A program made the position numbers and the translations under genes. From Mactromeris polynyma (Eukaryota > Mollusca > Bivalvia > Venerida > Mactridae), in contig JASFXZ010000009.1 in the NCBI GenBank assembly GCA_032209605.1, forward strand, positions 17,223,553 through 17,287,552: a stretch of DNA of 64,000 nucleotides, read 5' to 3'. Under the pieces are notes generated by a model that had not been told where the DNA came from, did no database searches, and saw only the letters and a list, made by a program, of their open reading frames with translations. Below, in pieces: positions 23,793 through 38,277 of this stretch; position 1 is the first letter of the stretch; every line of letters starts with the position of its first letter.

Positions 23793-24512
23793 TAGTCCAC
23801 TCTCGTTATGTTGAATTTATCGGGACCGTAGAAATAGTTTGTCTTAATGAAAATTCGACATGAAACGGGAGGCCGTACTGGGGGTGTTTCGTAAGAAAGG
23901 CAAGTTTTTGAAAATTGCTTAGATTGCAATTTATGTTCTACTCATTAAGAACGATTTGTTTTATAATACCTCTTTTAATTAAAACATGATAAAGTGTCAT
24001 CATATGAGACATAAAACAATTTTTAAAGATGGCATGTTTTAATTAAAGTATACGCATTTCTTAATCATTCATTTTGGTATGTTTACAAACTCTTGGTTTG
24101 TTCGCAGTTTTGGACAATATTACATGTTTGCATTTTATAGTCTAACATTTTGCAAACATGTAAAAATCCTTCCATCGTGTAAATAATCGATAATAAAATG
24201 TGGGAAAATACAGGTAAATCATCGGTGAAGTGTGAAAACATTCGTCGCCAGCATGATACCATCACATTTCGTGTTAAACAGAACAGAACAGTTCTGTTCT
24301 ATTCCGTGTTAGACAATAGATTTAAGGTGCAAACTTGTTAAGCGGGACTTCAAAAAAACTTCGACTTATTGGAAAGCTTCGAGACAAAAATTCGTCTTAA
24401 CCGACAGAATTACATTCATACAGACAAAGAATGATAAAATCGGGACTTTTGAAAAACTTCGAGGAACCAAAATATTCGTCTTAAGCGAGTTAGTTATAAC
24501 GAGAGTGGACTG
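23793..24512. mobile_element. Pogo/Tigger-like MITE, U3 copy
   Basis: A 720-bp copy at the same site as in U2, with TA flanks and the same inverted ends. It was therefore inherited with the unit rather than inserted afresh. Confidence 0.8.
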
Positions 24513-27500
24513 TATTTGATATTTGAATTCTTCTACATGTTAATTATCATTATGAAATTTGTTTATTCATTATAGAAATTTGAGAAAATTCCAATTCTGA
24601 GACAGAACTATTACCACCGCATGTTTCCACAACATTACCTATCCAATTGTTCTTGAAGGATTTCTTACATAATTAGTACACCTCATACCCGTTTTTACCT
24701 TGTTCCCATCAAAATTGAATGCATATGATGATGACGTCTATGAGTCTACACACCGAGGCAATTAATATCAATATGGCTTCTTTCAATTCTCAGTTAATAT
24801 ACTATCTGACCAATCTTTTGCGAAAAATTATTCTCCGGTCTTAGGAGATTTATTTTACGTGTAAAAAAACAATTCGGACCAAAAAATTTGTTCGAATTCC
24901 TCAGCAGTCAGGATTCGGACTGCGGGTGATTTTCATATGTTGTATTGGAGGAATTAAAACAGGACGAGAAAATTGTCCAGTTAGAGGAAGTTTCCGGACT
25001 GAAGAGTTTCCAGATTATGGAGTTTCCACTGTTCATGTATAACAACAAATAAAACTAGATGGTTGTTTTTTAATAAAAACATATGTTTCCCAGATGGCAG
25101 TTTGTCAGTTATTGTAATACCGATACAAGATGTTAGAATAAAATATCCAGCAAACAAGAAAGATAGTATTTGATCAGTTAACCATGCAATGTATATGTAT
25201 AAAAACATCAAAGGGCCATAACTCGGTGAATAATTATCTGAGCGGAACAAGACAATGAAGATGCACACCTACACTTGATGTTGATCAAGCCTATTTAGTT
25301 TGGCCGAAATCCAACCAGCAGTATTGGAGATGAAGTGCGGGCAAACTCCATATGTATAAAAACATCAAAGGGCCATAACTCAGTGAAAAATTATCAGACC
25401 GGAACAAAACGACTAGTATGCACAACTACACTTGATGCTTATCAATCCTGTGAAGTGTGGCTGAAATCCAACCGGCAGTTTTGGAGATGAAGCGCGGACA
25501 ATCTTCATAGGTATAAAAACTTCAAAGGGCCATAAATCAGTAAAAAATAATCCGAGCGGAACAAAACAATGAAGATGCACAACTGCGCTCCTATGAAGTT
25601 TGGCTGAAATCCAACCAGCAGAATTGGAGATGAAGCGCAGCCATACTTCAGATGTATAAAAACTTCAAAGTGCCATAACTCGGTGAAAAATTATCCCAGG
25701 GGAACAAAACGACAAAGATGCACAACTACACAGTCTTGATGTTGATCAATCCTGTGAAGGTTGACTGAAATCCAACCAGCAGTATTGGAGATGAAGCGCG
25801 GACAAACCCGATATGTTTATAAACATCAAAGGGCCATAACTCAGTGAAAAATTATCTGAGCGGAACAAAACAACAAAGATGCACAACTACACTTGATGTT
25901 GCCGTGCCCTAAACTACTGCATGACAGCGCCACGTGCATACCCGATGCCATGCCCAATATACCCGTTGTCGTGCCCTAAACTACTGCATGACAGCGTCAC
26001 GTGCATACCCGATGCCATGCCCAATATACCCGTTGTCGTGCCCTAAACTACTGCATGACAGCGCCACGTGCATACTTTGGAGTAATTTGCTGTTGGCAGG
26101 GGAGACAAATGCTACAAAAAACTTACCATTTAGTCTTAGAGTTAATCCTCTCGACTAAGTATGTAATGTAAAATGACTTTCAATTGTTTTATATTACTGC
26201 TTTTTCTGCCAATCACCTACCACATTTGTTAAATGTAGGTCAAAGAACAAATTCATCATGTTTCGAACAACTAGCTTACCAGGTCTTATTACTCGTCAAA
26301 ATGTTTAAAAGTTGGCAATATAACCGTATTATTCATCTACTCACCTCGTTACTTACAATCTTAGGTAACTAAATGTTGATAAACTGTGATATATGATAGA
26401 ACTAAAGTTATCCTAACAATAACAATATTGTTTAGCACACTTGAAGTATAAATTCTTTGAGATTACATTTGAATTTGGCGCCAAAAGCGTCGTCCGCAAT
26501 AACTTGGTTAGATTATACATTAGAACATCACAGCGCAGCTAAAATAGTTAGAATTGTGTACCTAATTAATAGTCATACTTGTTCTATGTTAATATAACTG
26601 TTATCTCTATCCATGTATGTAGATCTACATGCACTTTTTTAAATACCAACTTTTACTACAAATGTATACAGTTTAAAGTTGTTTGATCTCCAGTACTCTT
26701 TGTTCATTAAGGGTGTTACTTACAAACTAGATCTAGTACGTATGATACGTGTTGTTTAATCTCCATGTACTTGTATGCTCTTTGTATGTTAACCTTCTTT
26801 ACTGCCATGTTACTCTCTTATAAAGAACTGTCCATCACAGAAGTGGGATGAATAATTTTTCTTTATGGTCATACATGTTTTATTTGAAATTCTGAAAGAA
26901 AAAGGAACGAAACTCAAAATATTCAAGTGTGAAGAAATTGTTGGATGGCAGTGTATATGGTTTATGGTTAGTAAATGAATGTAACTTTGTGTTTAAAAAA
27001 ATTAAATGAGATGTATTGAAACGGAATATGCATGAGAGTCATGTAAACATGGTTACCTAGCAGTGGGTCACACATCAACTTGTTTTTGTGTATACTCAAT
27101 AACATTATTACATAAACAGAAAATCTGAGGTATTTTAAATGTCCTCATACAGTGATTGTGGTTGATTCAGTATATTGAGATTGTACTCACACTGAACACA
27201 CAGCGTTTTCATATTTATTCATTACTGATACTATCTATGAACATAATTTCCAATAGGTAAGAAAATGGAAGACCAACACAAATGCATACATTAACTTTTT
27301 TATTTAATCCAAAAACAATGTACAATATCAAATCTACATCGACACTTAATCCAAATACAATGTACAATATCTAATCTACATCGACACTTAATCCAAATAC
27401 AATGTACAATATCAAATCTACATCAGGACACATTTCTATCATGTTTGATAATAATCAGTCAACGTCTTCAACGAAATGTCAAGACTCACTTGTGAAGTGA

Positions 27501-27916
27501 AATGTTAATTTTCCATGTACTGGTAATTTTTGTACGGCTAGCGTTTTTCAGGAAGGAAGTTTTCATAAAGGTAAAAAAATATGAAATTTTAAATTTTTAT
27601 CTGCATTATAGTAAAGATTCAATCAATACAAGTTTCATTTGCCTTCGGAGAAATGTCCATTATGGGTGGAATACCTTAAAGTGTGTTATCCTTGAGGTGA
27701 CCGTTTTTTGCCCGATGGGCCAAGTGCTAATTTACTTGTTATTTGCAGACATATTTTTGCTGAATTATAAGAAATAGTTTACTTATTTTAGTTGCTAATG
27801 AACAGTTGTGTGTTTATTTTTTGCATAAATGATGAATGTAGACAATGCAACATCCAAAAGGTGTGTACAAAACTCTCTGATAATGCTGGAACTTTGCGTA
27901 AAGAGCGAAGCTTTAT

Positions 27917-28783
27917 TCATACTGACTGCAAAGTCTGAAACCACAAATTTAACTTTTTAAATCGTTCCACTTTGTCCCTGTGACCATAAACATACGTATT
28001 ATGCATAACAACGACTTGTGAACGAAGCTGTACATTGAATGTGTTAAATGACGGTCCATGTGGGAAAACAGTTTCATTAAGCGGTTTGAACTTCACACTG
28101 GATGCTTTCAGAATCTTGTTAAACATGGGTTGATTCAGTTGCAGACTTTTAGCCAATCCTTTTCCCCAATCTTTCACTAGTTTCATGGTTTTATAGTTAC
28201 TTTTAATTGCCATAAAACCTGTACAGTATATTCTTCCATATTCTTGCTCAATCCACATGTCATAAGTTCCATTGAAATATGGAAAAGGACTTTTCAACCA
28301 GACTGTGTCTATATCAGAGTAAAGCACATTAAGACCTTCTTGTAAATGTTTCAATATGTACATAGGCCGTGCGGATACAAGTTTCTTGTATTCATCAGTA
28401 CCGTGTCTGACCGCTTCGCTAGTTGAATTAAGTGAACTTTTCTCTACAGTCACTGAATTATTGCAGAAAAATTGGAATTCTGCTCGGAGTTTAGTGTATA
28501 CAACATCGTCTTCTGCTACAATAATTATTGGTACATCGATTCCCAGTCTTTGAAAGTGCCACCACCAGTTTGAAAAGACATCATGGAACCCATCGTTAAC
28601 AGTCAGAAGAATCGTCCAGTTGTTACCGGAAACATGGATAAATGGTAATCTGGATGTATGCCTGCACAGCGTCTCTGTTGAGATCTTTGTATGCCTTTGT
28701 TGTAGTGGGATATTGATGAAAAAATACAAGAGCAACAGGAAAATTATGAAAAGTAAACATTTCCACCACTTTAAAGACCCCAT
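27917..28783 (-). CDS. Type II membrane sugar-nucleotide transferase, copy 4 (type B)
   Basis: Intact 288-codon copy whose protein is identical to copies 3 and 6 (E123, V125, R126, S165, G207, P219). It sits in a unit whose left flank is type A, so gene and flank have different histories. The DxD at 157-159 and the membrane anchor are unchanged. Confidence 0.9.
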   Translation of the reverse strand: MGSLKWWKCLLFIIFLLLLYFFINIPLQQRHTKISTETLCRHTSRLPFIHVSGNNWTILLTVNDGFHDVFSNWWWHFQRLGIDVPIIIVAEDDVVYTKLRAEFQFFCNNSVTVEKSSLNSTSEAVRHGTDEYKKLVSARPMYILKHLQEGLNVLYSDIDTVWLKSPFPYFNGTYDMWIEQEYGRIYCTGFMAIKSNYKTMKLVKDWGKGLAKSLQLNQPMFNKILKASSVKFKPLNETVFPHGPSFNTFNVQLRSQVVVMHNTYVYGHRDKVERFKKLNLWFQTLQSV

Positions 28784-28972
28784 TGTTTGTGATGATCTGT
28801 AATATAAAATTATTTAAACTAGTAAGTTGTTATTGAACCTTTCCTCTGTCACAAATAAATACTTATACATGTAGATAATACCAATGCCAAAAATAAATGC
28901 AGGAATTAAACTTACTTTTTAACAAAAGCTTATTGCTGACGAGGAAAAACTAGACAAATCACAAATAAACTA

Positions 28973-29692
28973 TAGTCCACTCTCGTTATGTTGAATTTAT
29001 CGGGACCGTAGAAATAGTTTGTCTTAATGAAAATTCGACATGAAACGGGAGGCCGTACTGGGGGTGTTTCGTAAGAAAGGCAAGTTTTTGAAAATTGCTT
29101 AGATTGCAATTTATGTTCTACTCATTAAGAACGATTTGTTTTATAATACCTCTTTTAATTAAAACATGATAAAGTGTCATCATATGAGACATAAAACAAT
29201 TTTTAAAGATGGCATGTTTTAATTAAAGTATACGCATTTCTTAATCATTCATTTTGGTATGTTTACAAACTCTTGGTTTGTTCGCAGTTTTGGACAATAT
29301 TACATGTTTGCATTTTATAGTCTAACATTTTGCAAACATGTAAAAATCCTTCCATCGTGTAAATAATCGATAATAAAATGTGGGAAAATACAGGTAAATC
29401 ATCGGTGAAGTGTGAAAACATTCGTCGCCAGCATGATACCATCACATTTCGTGTTAAACAGAACAGAACAGTTCTGTTCTATTCCGTGTTAGACAATAGA
29501 TTTAAGGTGCAAACTTGTTAAGCGGGACTTCAAAAAAACTTCGACTTATTGGAAAGCTTCGAGACAAAAATTCGTCTTAACCGACAGAATTACATTCATA
29601 CAGACAAAGAATGATAAAATCGGGACTTTTGAAAAACTTCGAGGAACCAAAATATTCGTCTTAAGCGAGTTAGTTATAACGAGAGTGGACTG
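28973..29692. mobile_element. Pogo/Tigger-like MITE, U4 copy
   Basis: Same 720-bp element and site as in the sister units, with TA flanks. Confidence 0.8.
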
Positions 29693-32600
29693 TATTTGAT
29701 ATTTGAATTCTTCTACATGTTAATTATCATTATGAAATTTGTTTATTCATTATAGAAATTTGAGAAAATTCCAATTCTGAGACAGAACTATTACCACCGC
29801 ATGTTTCCACAACATTACCTATCCAATTGTTCTTGAAGGATTTCTTACATAATTAGTACACCTCATACCCGTTTTTACCTTGTTCCCATCAAAATTGAAT
29901 GCATATGATGATGACGTCTATGAGTCTACACACCGAGGCAATTAATATCAATATGGCTTCTTTCAATTCTCAGTTAATATACTATCTGACCAATCTTTTG
30001 CGAAAAATTATTCTCCGGTCTTAGGAGATTTATTTTACGTGTAAAAAAACAATTCGGACCAAAAAATTTGTTCGAATTCCTCAGCAGTCAGGATTCGGAC
30101 TACGGGTGATTTTCATATGTTGTATTGGAGGAATTAAAACAGGACGAGAAAATTGTCCAGTTAGAGGAAGTTTCCGGACTGAAGAGTTTCCAGATTATGG
30201 AGTTTCCACTGTTCATGTATAACAACAAATAAAACTAGATGGTTGTTTTTTAATAAAAACATATGTTTCCCAGATGGCAGTTTGTCAGTTATTGTAATAC
30301 CGATACAAGATGTTAGAATAAAATATCCAGCAAACAAGAAAGATAGTATTTGATCAGTTAACCATGCAATGTATATGTATAAAAACATCAAAGGGCCATA
30401 ACTCGGTGAATAATTATCTGAGCGGAACAAGACAATGAAGATGCACACCTACACTTGATGTTGATCAAGCCTATTTAGTTTGGCCGAAATCCAACCAGCA
30501 GTATTGGAGATGAAGTGCGGGCAAACTCCATATGTATAAAAACATCAAAGGGCCATAACTCAGTGAAAAATTATCAGACCGGAACAAAACGACTAGTATG
30601 CACAACTACACTTGATGCTTATCAATCCTGTGAAGTGTGGCTGAAATCCAACCGGCAGTTTTGGAGATGAAGCGCGGACAATCTTCATAGGTATAAAAAC
30701 TTCAAAGGGCCATAAATCAGTAAAAAATAATCCGAGCGGAACAAAACAATGAAGATGCACAACTGCGCTCCTATGAAGTTTGGCTGAAATCCAACCAGCA
30801 GAATTGGAGATGAAGCGCAGCCATACTTCAGATGTATAAAAACTTCAAAGTGCCATAACTCGGTGAAAAATTATCCCAGGGGAACAAAACGACAAAGATG
30901 CACAACTACACAGTCTTGATGTTGATCAATCCTGTGAAGGTTGACTGAAATCCAACCAGCAGTATTGGAGATGAAGCGCGGACAAACCCGATATGTTTAT
31001 AAACATCAAAGGGCCATAACTCAGTGAAAAATTATCTGAGCGGAACAAAACAACAAAGATGCACAACTACACTTGATGTTGCCGTGCCCTAAACTACTGC
31101 ATGACAGCGCCACGTGCATACCCGATGCCATGCCCAATATACCCGTTGTCGTGCCCTAAACTACTGCATGACAGCGTCACGTGCATACCCGATGCCATGC
31201 CCAATATACCCGTTGTCGTGCCCTAAACTACTGCATGACAGCGCCACGTGCATACTTTGGAGTAATTTGCTGTTGGCAGGGGAGACAAATGCTACAAAAA
31301 ACTTACCATTTAGTCTTAGAGTTAATCCTCTCGACTAAGTATGTAATGTAAAATGACTTTCAATTGTTTTATATTACTGCTTTTTCTGCCAATCACCTAC
31401 CACATTTGTTAAATGTAGGTCAAAGAACAAATTCATCATGTTTCGAACAACTAGCTTACCAGGTCTTATTACTCGTCAAAATGTTTAAAAGTTGGCAATA
31501 TAACCGTATTATTCATCTACTCACCTCGTTACTTACAATCTTAGGTAACTAAATGTTGATAAACTGTGATATATGATAGAACTAAAGTTATCCTAACAAT
31601 AACAATATTGTTTAGCACACTTGAAGTATAAATTCTTTGAGATTACATTTGAATTTGGCGCCAAAAGCGTCGTCCGCAATAACTTGGTTAGATTATACAT
31701 TAGAACATCACAGCGCAGCTAAAATAGTTAGAATTTTGTACCTAATTAATAGTCATACTTGTTCTATGTTAATATAACTGTTATCTCTATCCATGTATGT
31801 AGATCTACATGCACTTTTTTAAATACCAACTTTTACTACAAATGTATACAGTTTAAAGTTGTTTGATCTCCAGTACTCTTTGTTCATTAAGGGTGTTACT
31901 TACAAACTAGATCTAGTACGTATGATACGTGTTGTTTAATCTCCATGTACTTGTATGCTCTTTGTATGTTAACCTTCTTTACTGCCATGTTACTCTCTTA
32001 TAAAGAACTGTCCATCACAGAAGTGGGATGAATAATTTTTCTTTATGGTCATACATGTTTTATTTGAAATTCTGAAAGAAAAAGGAACGAAACTCAAAAT
32101 ATTCAAGTGTGAAGAAATTGTTGGATGGCAGTGTATATGGTTTATGGTTAGTAAATGAATGTAACTTTGTGTTTAAAAAAATTAAATGAGATGTATTGAA
32201 ACGGAATATGCATGAGAGTCATGTAAACATGGTTACCTAGCAGTGGGTCACACATCAACTTGTTTTTGTGTATACTCAATAACATTATTACATAAACAGA
32301 AAATCTGAGGTATTTTAAATGTCCTCATACAGTGATTGTGGTTGATTCAGTATATTGAGATTGTACTCACACTGAACACACAGCGTTTTCATATTTATTC
32401 ATTACTGATACTATCTATGAACATAATTTCCAATAGGTAAGAAAATGGAAGACCAACACAAATGCATACATTAACTTTTTTATTTAATCCAAAAACAATG
32501 TACAATATCAAATCTACATCGACACTTAATCCAAATACAATGTACAATATCTAATCTACATCGACACTTAATCCAAATACAATGTACAATATCAAATCTA

Positions 32601-33096
32601 CATCAGGACACATTTCTATCATGTTTGATAATAATCAGTCAACGTCTTCAACGAAATGTCAAGACTCACTTGTGAAGTGAAATGTTAATTTTCCATGTAC
32701 TGGTAATTTTTGTACGGCTAGCGTTTTTCAGGAAGGAAGTTTTCATAAAGGTAAAAAAATATGAAATTTTAAATTTTTATCTGCATTATAGTAAAGATTC
32801 AATCAATACAAGTTTCATTTGCCTTCGGAGAAATGTCCATTATGGGTGGAATACCTTAAAGTGTGTTATCCTTGAGGTGACCGTTTTTTGCCCGATGGGC
32901 CAAGTGCTAATTTACTTGTTATTTGCAGACATATTTTTGCTGAATTATAAGAAATAGTTTACTTATTTTAGTTGCTAATGAACAGTTGTGTGTTTATTTT
33001 TTGCATAAATGATGAATGTAGACAATGCAACATCCAAAAGGTGTGTACAAAACTCTCTGATAATGCTGGAACTTTGCGTAAAGAGCACAGCTTTAT

Positions 33097-33963
33097 TCAT
33101 ACTGACTGCAAAGTCTGAAACCACAAATTTAACTTTTTAAATCGTTCCACTTTGTCCCTGTGACCATAAACATACGTATTATGCATAACAACGACTTGTG
33201 AACGAAGCTGTACATTGAATGTGTTAAATGACGGTCCATGTGGGAAAACAGTTTCATTAAGCGGTTTGAACTTCACACTGGATGCTTTCAGAATCTTGTT
33301 AAACATGGGTTGATTCAGTTGCAGACTTTTAGCCAATCCTTTTCGCCAATCTTTCACTAGTTTCATGGTTTTATAGTTACTTTTAATTGCCATAAAACCT
33401 GTACAGTATATTCTTCCATATTCTTGCTCAATCCACATGTCATAAGTTCCATTGAAATATGGAAAAGGATTTTTCAACCAGACTGTGTCTATATCAGAGT
33501 AAAGCACATTAAGACCTTCTTGTAAATGTTTCAATATGTACATAGGCCGTGCGGATACAAGTTTCTTGTACTCATCAGTACCGTGTGTGGCCGCTTTGCT
33601 AGTTGAATTAAGTGAACTTTTCTCTACAGTCACTGAATTATTGCAGAAAAATTGGAATTCTGCTCGGAGTTTAGTGTATACAACATCGTCTTCTGCTACA
33701 ATAATTATTGGTACATCGATTCCCAGTCTTTGAAAGTGCCACCACCAGTTTGAAAAGACATCATGGAACCCATCGTTAACAGTCAGAAGAATCGTCCAGT
33801 TGTTACCGGAAACATGGATAAATGGTAATCTGGATGTATGCCTGCACAGCGTCTCTGTTGAGATCTTTGTATGCCTTTGTTGTAGTGGGATATTGATGAA
33901 AAAATACAAGAGCAACAGGAAAATTATGAAAAGTAAACATTTCCACCACTTTAAAGACCCCAT
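33097..33963 (-). CDS. Type II membrane sugar-nucleotide transferase, copy 5 (type A)
   Basis: Intact 288-codon copy. The protein is identical to copy 2 (K123, A125, T126, N165, D205, R207, G209, S213, P219). Motifs and DxD are kept. Confidence 0.9.
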   Translation of the reverse strand: MGSLKWWKCLLFIIFLLLLYFFINIPLQQRHTKISTETLCRHTSRLPFIHVSGNNWTILLTVNDGFHDVFSNWWWHFQRLGIDVPIIIVAEDDVVYTKLRAEFQFFCNNSVTVEKSSLNSTSKAATHGTDEYKKLVSARPMYILKHLQEGLNVLYSDIDTVWLKNPFPYFNGTYDMWIEQEYGRIYCTGFMAIKSNYKTMKLVKDWRKGLAKSLQLNQPMFNKILKASSVKFKPLNETVFPHGPSFNTFNVQLRSQVVVMHNTYVYGHRDKVERFKKLNLWFQTLQSV

Positions 33964-34153
33964 TGTTTGTGATGATCTGTAATATAAAATTATTTAAACT
34001 AGTAAGTTGTTATTGAACCTTTCCTCTGTCACAAATAAATACTTATACAATGTAGATAATACCAATGCCAAAAATAAATGCAGGAATTAAACTTACTTTT
34101 TAACAAAAGCTTATTGCTGACGAGGAAAAACTAGACAAATCACAAATAAACTA

Positions 34154-34873
34154 TAGTCCACTCTCGTTATGTTGAATTTATCGGGACCGTAGAAATAGTT
34201 TGTCTTAATGAAAATTCGACATGAAACGGGAGGCCGTACTGGGGGTGTTTCGTAAGAAAGGCAAGTTTTTGAAAATTGCTTAGATTGCAATTTATGTTCT
34301 ACTCATTAAGAACGATTTGTTTTATAATACCTCTCTTAATTAAAACATGATAAAGTGTCATCATATGAGACATAAAACAATTTTTAAAGATGGCATGTTT
34401 TAATTAAAGTATACGCATTTCTTAATCATTCATTTTGGTATGTTTACAAACTCTTGGTTTGTTCGCAGTTTTGGACAATATTACATGTTTGCATTTTATA
34501 GTCTAACATTTTGCAAACATGTAAAAATCCTTCCATCGTGTAAATAATCGATAATAAAATGTGGGAAAATACAGGTAAATCATCGGTGAAGTGTGAAAAC
34601 ATTCGTCGCCAGCATGATACCATCACATTTCGTGTTAAACAGAACAGAACAGTTCTGTTCTATTCCGTGTTAGACAATAGATTTAAGGTGCAAACTTGTT
34701 AAGCGGGACTTCAAAAAAACTTCGACTTATTGGAAAGCTTCGAGACAAAAATTCGTCTTAACCGACAGAATTACATTCATACAGACAAAGAATGATAAAA
34801 TCGGGACTTTTGAAAAACTTCGAGGAACCAAAATATTCGTCTTAAGCGAGTTAGTTATAACGAGAGTGGACTG
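34154..34873. mobile_element. Pogo/Tigger-like MITE, U5 copy
   Basis: Same 720-bp element and site as in the sister units. Confidence 0.8.
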
Positions 34874-37800
34874 TATTTGATATTTGAATTCTTCTACATG
34901 TTAATTATCATTATGAAATTTGTTTATTCATTATAGAAATTTGAGAAAATTCCAATTCTGAGACAGAACTATTACCACCGCATGTTTCCACAACATTACC
35001 TATCCAATTGTTCTTGAAGGATTTCTTACATAATTAGTACACCTCATACCCGTTTTTACCTTGTTCCCATCAAAATTGAATGCATATGATGATGACGTCT
35101 ATGAGTCTACACACCGAGGCAATTAATATCAATATGGCTTCTTTCAATTCTCAGTTAATATACTATCTGACCAATCTTTTGCGAAAAATTATTCTCCGGT
35201 CTTAGGAGATTTATTTTACGTGTAAAAAAACAATTCGGACCAAAAAATTTGTTCGAATTCCTCAGCAGTCAGGATTCGGACTGCGGGTGATTTTCATATG
35301 TTGTATTGGAGGAATTAAAACAGGACGAGAAAATTGTCCAGTTAGAGGAAGTTTCCGGACTGAAGAGTTTCCAGATTATGGAGTTTCCACTGTTCATGTA
35401 TAACAACAAATAAAACTAGATGGTTGTTTTTTAATAAAAACATATGTTTCCCAGATGGCAGTTTGTCAGTTATTGTAATACCGATACAAGATGTTAGAAT
35501 AAAATATCCAGCAAACAAGAAAGATAGTATTTGATCAGTTAACCATGCAATGTATATGTATAAAAACATCAAAGGGCCATAACTCGGTGAATAATTATCT
35601 GAGCGGAACAAGACAATGAAGATGCACACCTACACTTGATGTTGATCAAGCCTATTTAGTTTGGCCGAAATCCAACCAGCAGTATTGGAGATGAAGTGCG
35701 GGCAAACTCCATATGTATAAAAACATCAAAGGGCCATAACTCAGTGAAAAATTATCAGACCGGAACAAAACGACTAGTATGCACAACTACACTTGATGCT
35801 TATCAATCCTGTGAAGTGTGGCTGAAATCCAACCGGCAGTTTTGGAGATGAAGCGCGGACAATCTTCATAGGTATAAAAACTTCAAAGGGCCATAAATCA
35901 GTAAAAAATAATCCGAGCGGAACAAAACAATGAAGATGCACAACTGCGCTCCTATGAAGTTTGGCTGAAATCCAACCAGCAGAATTGGAGATGAAGCGCA
36001 GCCATACTTCAGATGTATAAAAACTTCAAAGTGCCATAACTCGGTGAAAAATTATCCCAGGGGAACAAAACGACAAAGATGCACAACTACACAGTCTTGA
36101 TGTTGATCAATCCTGTGAAGGTTGACTGAAATCCAACCAGCAGTATTGGAGATGAAGCGCGGACAAACCCGATATGTTTATAAACATCAAAGGGCCATAA
36201 CTCAGTGAAAAATTATCTGAGCGGAACAAAACAACAAAGATGCACAACTACACTTGATGTTGCCGTGCCCTAAACTACTGCATGACAGCGCCACGTGCAT
36301 ACCCGATGCCATGCCCAATATACCCGTTGTCGTGCCCTAAACTACTGCATGACAGCGTCACGTGCATACCCGATGCCATGCCCAATATACCCGTTGTCGT
36401 GCCCTAAACTACTGCATGACAGCGCCACGTGCATACTTTGGAGTAATTTGCTGTTGGCAGGGGAGACAAATGCTACAAAAAACTTACCATTTAGTCTTAG
36501 AGTTAATCCTCTCGACTAAGTATGTAATGTAAAATGACTTTCAATTGTTTTATATTACTGCTTTTTCTGCCAATCACCTACCACATTTGTTAAATGTAGG
36601 TCAAAGAACAAATTCATCATGTTTCGAACAACTAGCTTACCAGGTCTTATTACTCGTCAAAATGTTTAAAAGTTGGCAATATAACCGTATTATTCATCTA
36701 CTCACCTCGTTACTTACAATCTTAGGTAACTAAATGTTGATAAACTGTGATATATGATAGAACTAAAGTTATCCTAACAATAACAATATTGTTTAGCACA
36801 CTTGAAGTATAAATTCTTTGAGATTACATTTGAATTTGGCGCCAAAAGCGTCGTCCGCAATAACTTGGTTAGATTATACATTAGAACATCACAGCGCAGC
36901 TAAAATAGTTAGAATTGTGTACCTAATTAATAGTCATACTTGTTCTATGTTAATATAACTGTTATCTCTATCCATGTATGTAGATCTACATGCACTTTTT
37001 TAAATACCAACTTTTACTACAAATGTATACAGTTTAAAGTTGTTTGATCTCCAGTACTCTTTGTTCATTAAGGGTGTTACTTACAAACTAGATCTAGTAC
37101 GTATGATACGTGTTGTTTAATCTCCATGTACTTGTATGCTCTTTGTATGTTAACCTTCTTTACTGCCATGTTACTCTCTTATAAAGAACTGTCCATCACA
37201 GAAGTGGGATGAATAATTTTTCTTTATGGTCATACATGTTTTATTTGAAATTCTGAAAGAAAAAGGAACGAAACTCAAAATATTCAAGTGTGAAGAAATT
37301 GTTGGATGGCAGTGTATATGGTTTATGGTTAGTAAATGAATGTAACTTTGTGTTTAAAAAAATTAAATGAGATGTATTGAAACGGAATATGCATGAGAGT
37401 CATGTAAACATGGTTACCTAGCAGTGGGTCACACATCAACTTGTTTTTGTGTATACTCAATAACATTATTACATAAACAGAAAATCTGAGGTATTTTAAA
37501 TGTCCTCATACAGTGATTGTGGTTGATTCAGTATATTGAGATTGTACTCACACTGAACACACAGCGTTTTCATATTTATTCATTACTGATACTATCTATG
37601 AACATAATTTCCAATAGGTAAGAAAATGGAAGACCAACACAAATGCATACATTAACTTTTTTATTTAATCCAAATACAATGTACAATATCAAATCTACAT
37701 CGACACTTAATCCAAATACAATGTACAATATCTAATCTACATCGACACTTAATCCAAATACAATGTACAATATCAAATCTACATCAGGACACATTTCTAT

Positions 37801-38277
37801 CATGTTTGATAATAATCAGTCAACGTCTTCAACGAAATGTCAAGACTCACTTGTGAAGTGAAATGTTAATTTTCCATTTACTGGTAATTTTTGTACGGCT
37901 AGCGTTTTTCAGGAAGGAAGTTTTCATAAAGGTAAAAAAATATGAAATTTTAAATTTTTATCTGCATTATAGTAAAGATTCAATCAATACAAGTTTCATT
38001 TGCCTTCGGAGAAATGTCCATTATGGGTGGAATACCTTAAAGTGTGTTATCCTTGAGGTGACCGTTTTTTGCCCGATGGGCCAAGTGCTAATTTACTTGT
38101 TATTTGCAGACATATTTTTGCTGAATTATAAGAAATAGTTTACTTATTTTAGTTGCTAATGAACAGTTGTGTGTTTATTTTTTGCATAAATGATGAATGT
38201 AGACAATGCAACATCCAAAAGGTGTGTACAAAACTCTCTGATAATGCTGGAACTTTGCGTAAAGAGCACAGCTTTAT

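Larger units (their letters stand above)
20722..25901. repeat. Tandem unit U3 (5180 bp, type B)
   Basis: Same order as U2. Type B marks: AAATACAATG near 22133, TTTCCATTTACTGG at 22330, TTTCCCCAATC inside the gene, ATACATGTAG after the gene. Confidence 0.95.
25902..31081. repeat. Tandem unit U4 (5180 bp, mosaic A/B)
   Basis: Left of the gene it reads type A (AAAACAATG near 27312, TTTCCATGTACTGG near 27510). From the gene onward it reads type B (TTTCCCC, E123 codon, ATACATGTAG). The switch lies between about 27525 and 28160. It also has a private AGCGAAGC at 27903 where the others have AGCACAGC. Confidence 0.9.
31082..36262. repeat. Tandem unit U5 (5181 bp, type A)
   Basis: Matches U2 at all diagnostic sites noted, on both sides of the gene (AAAACAATG, TTTCGCC, CCTCTCTTAATT, ATACAATGTAG). 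It has a private AATTTTGTACC near 31733 where the others have AATTGTGTACC. Confidence 0.95.
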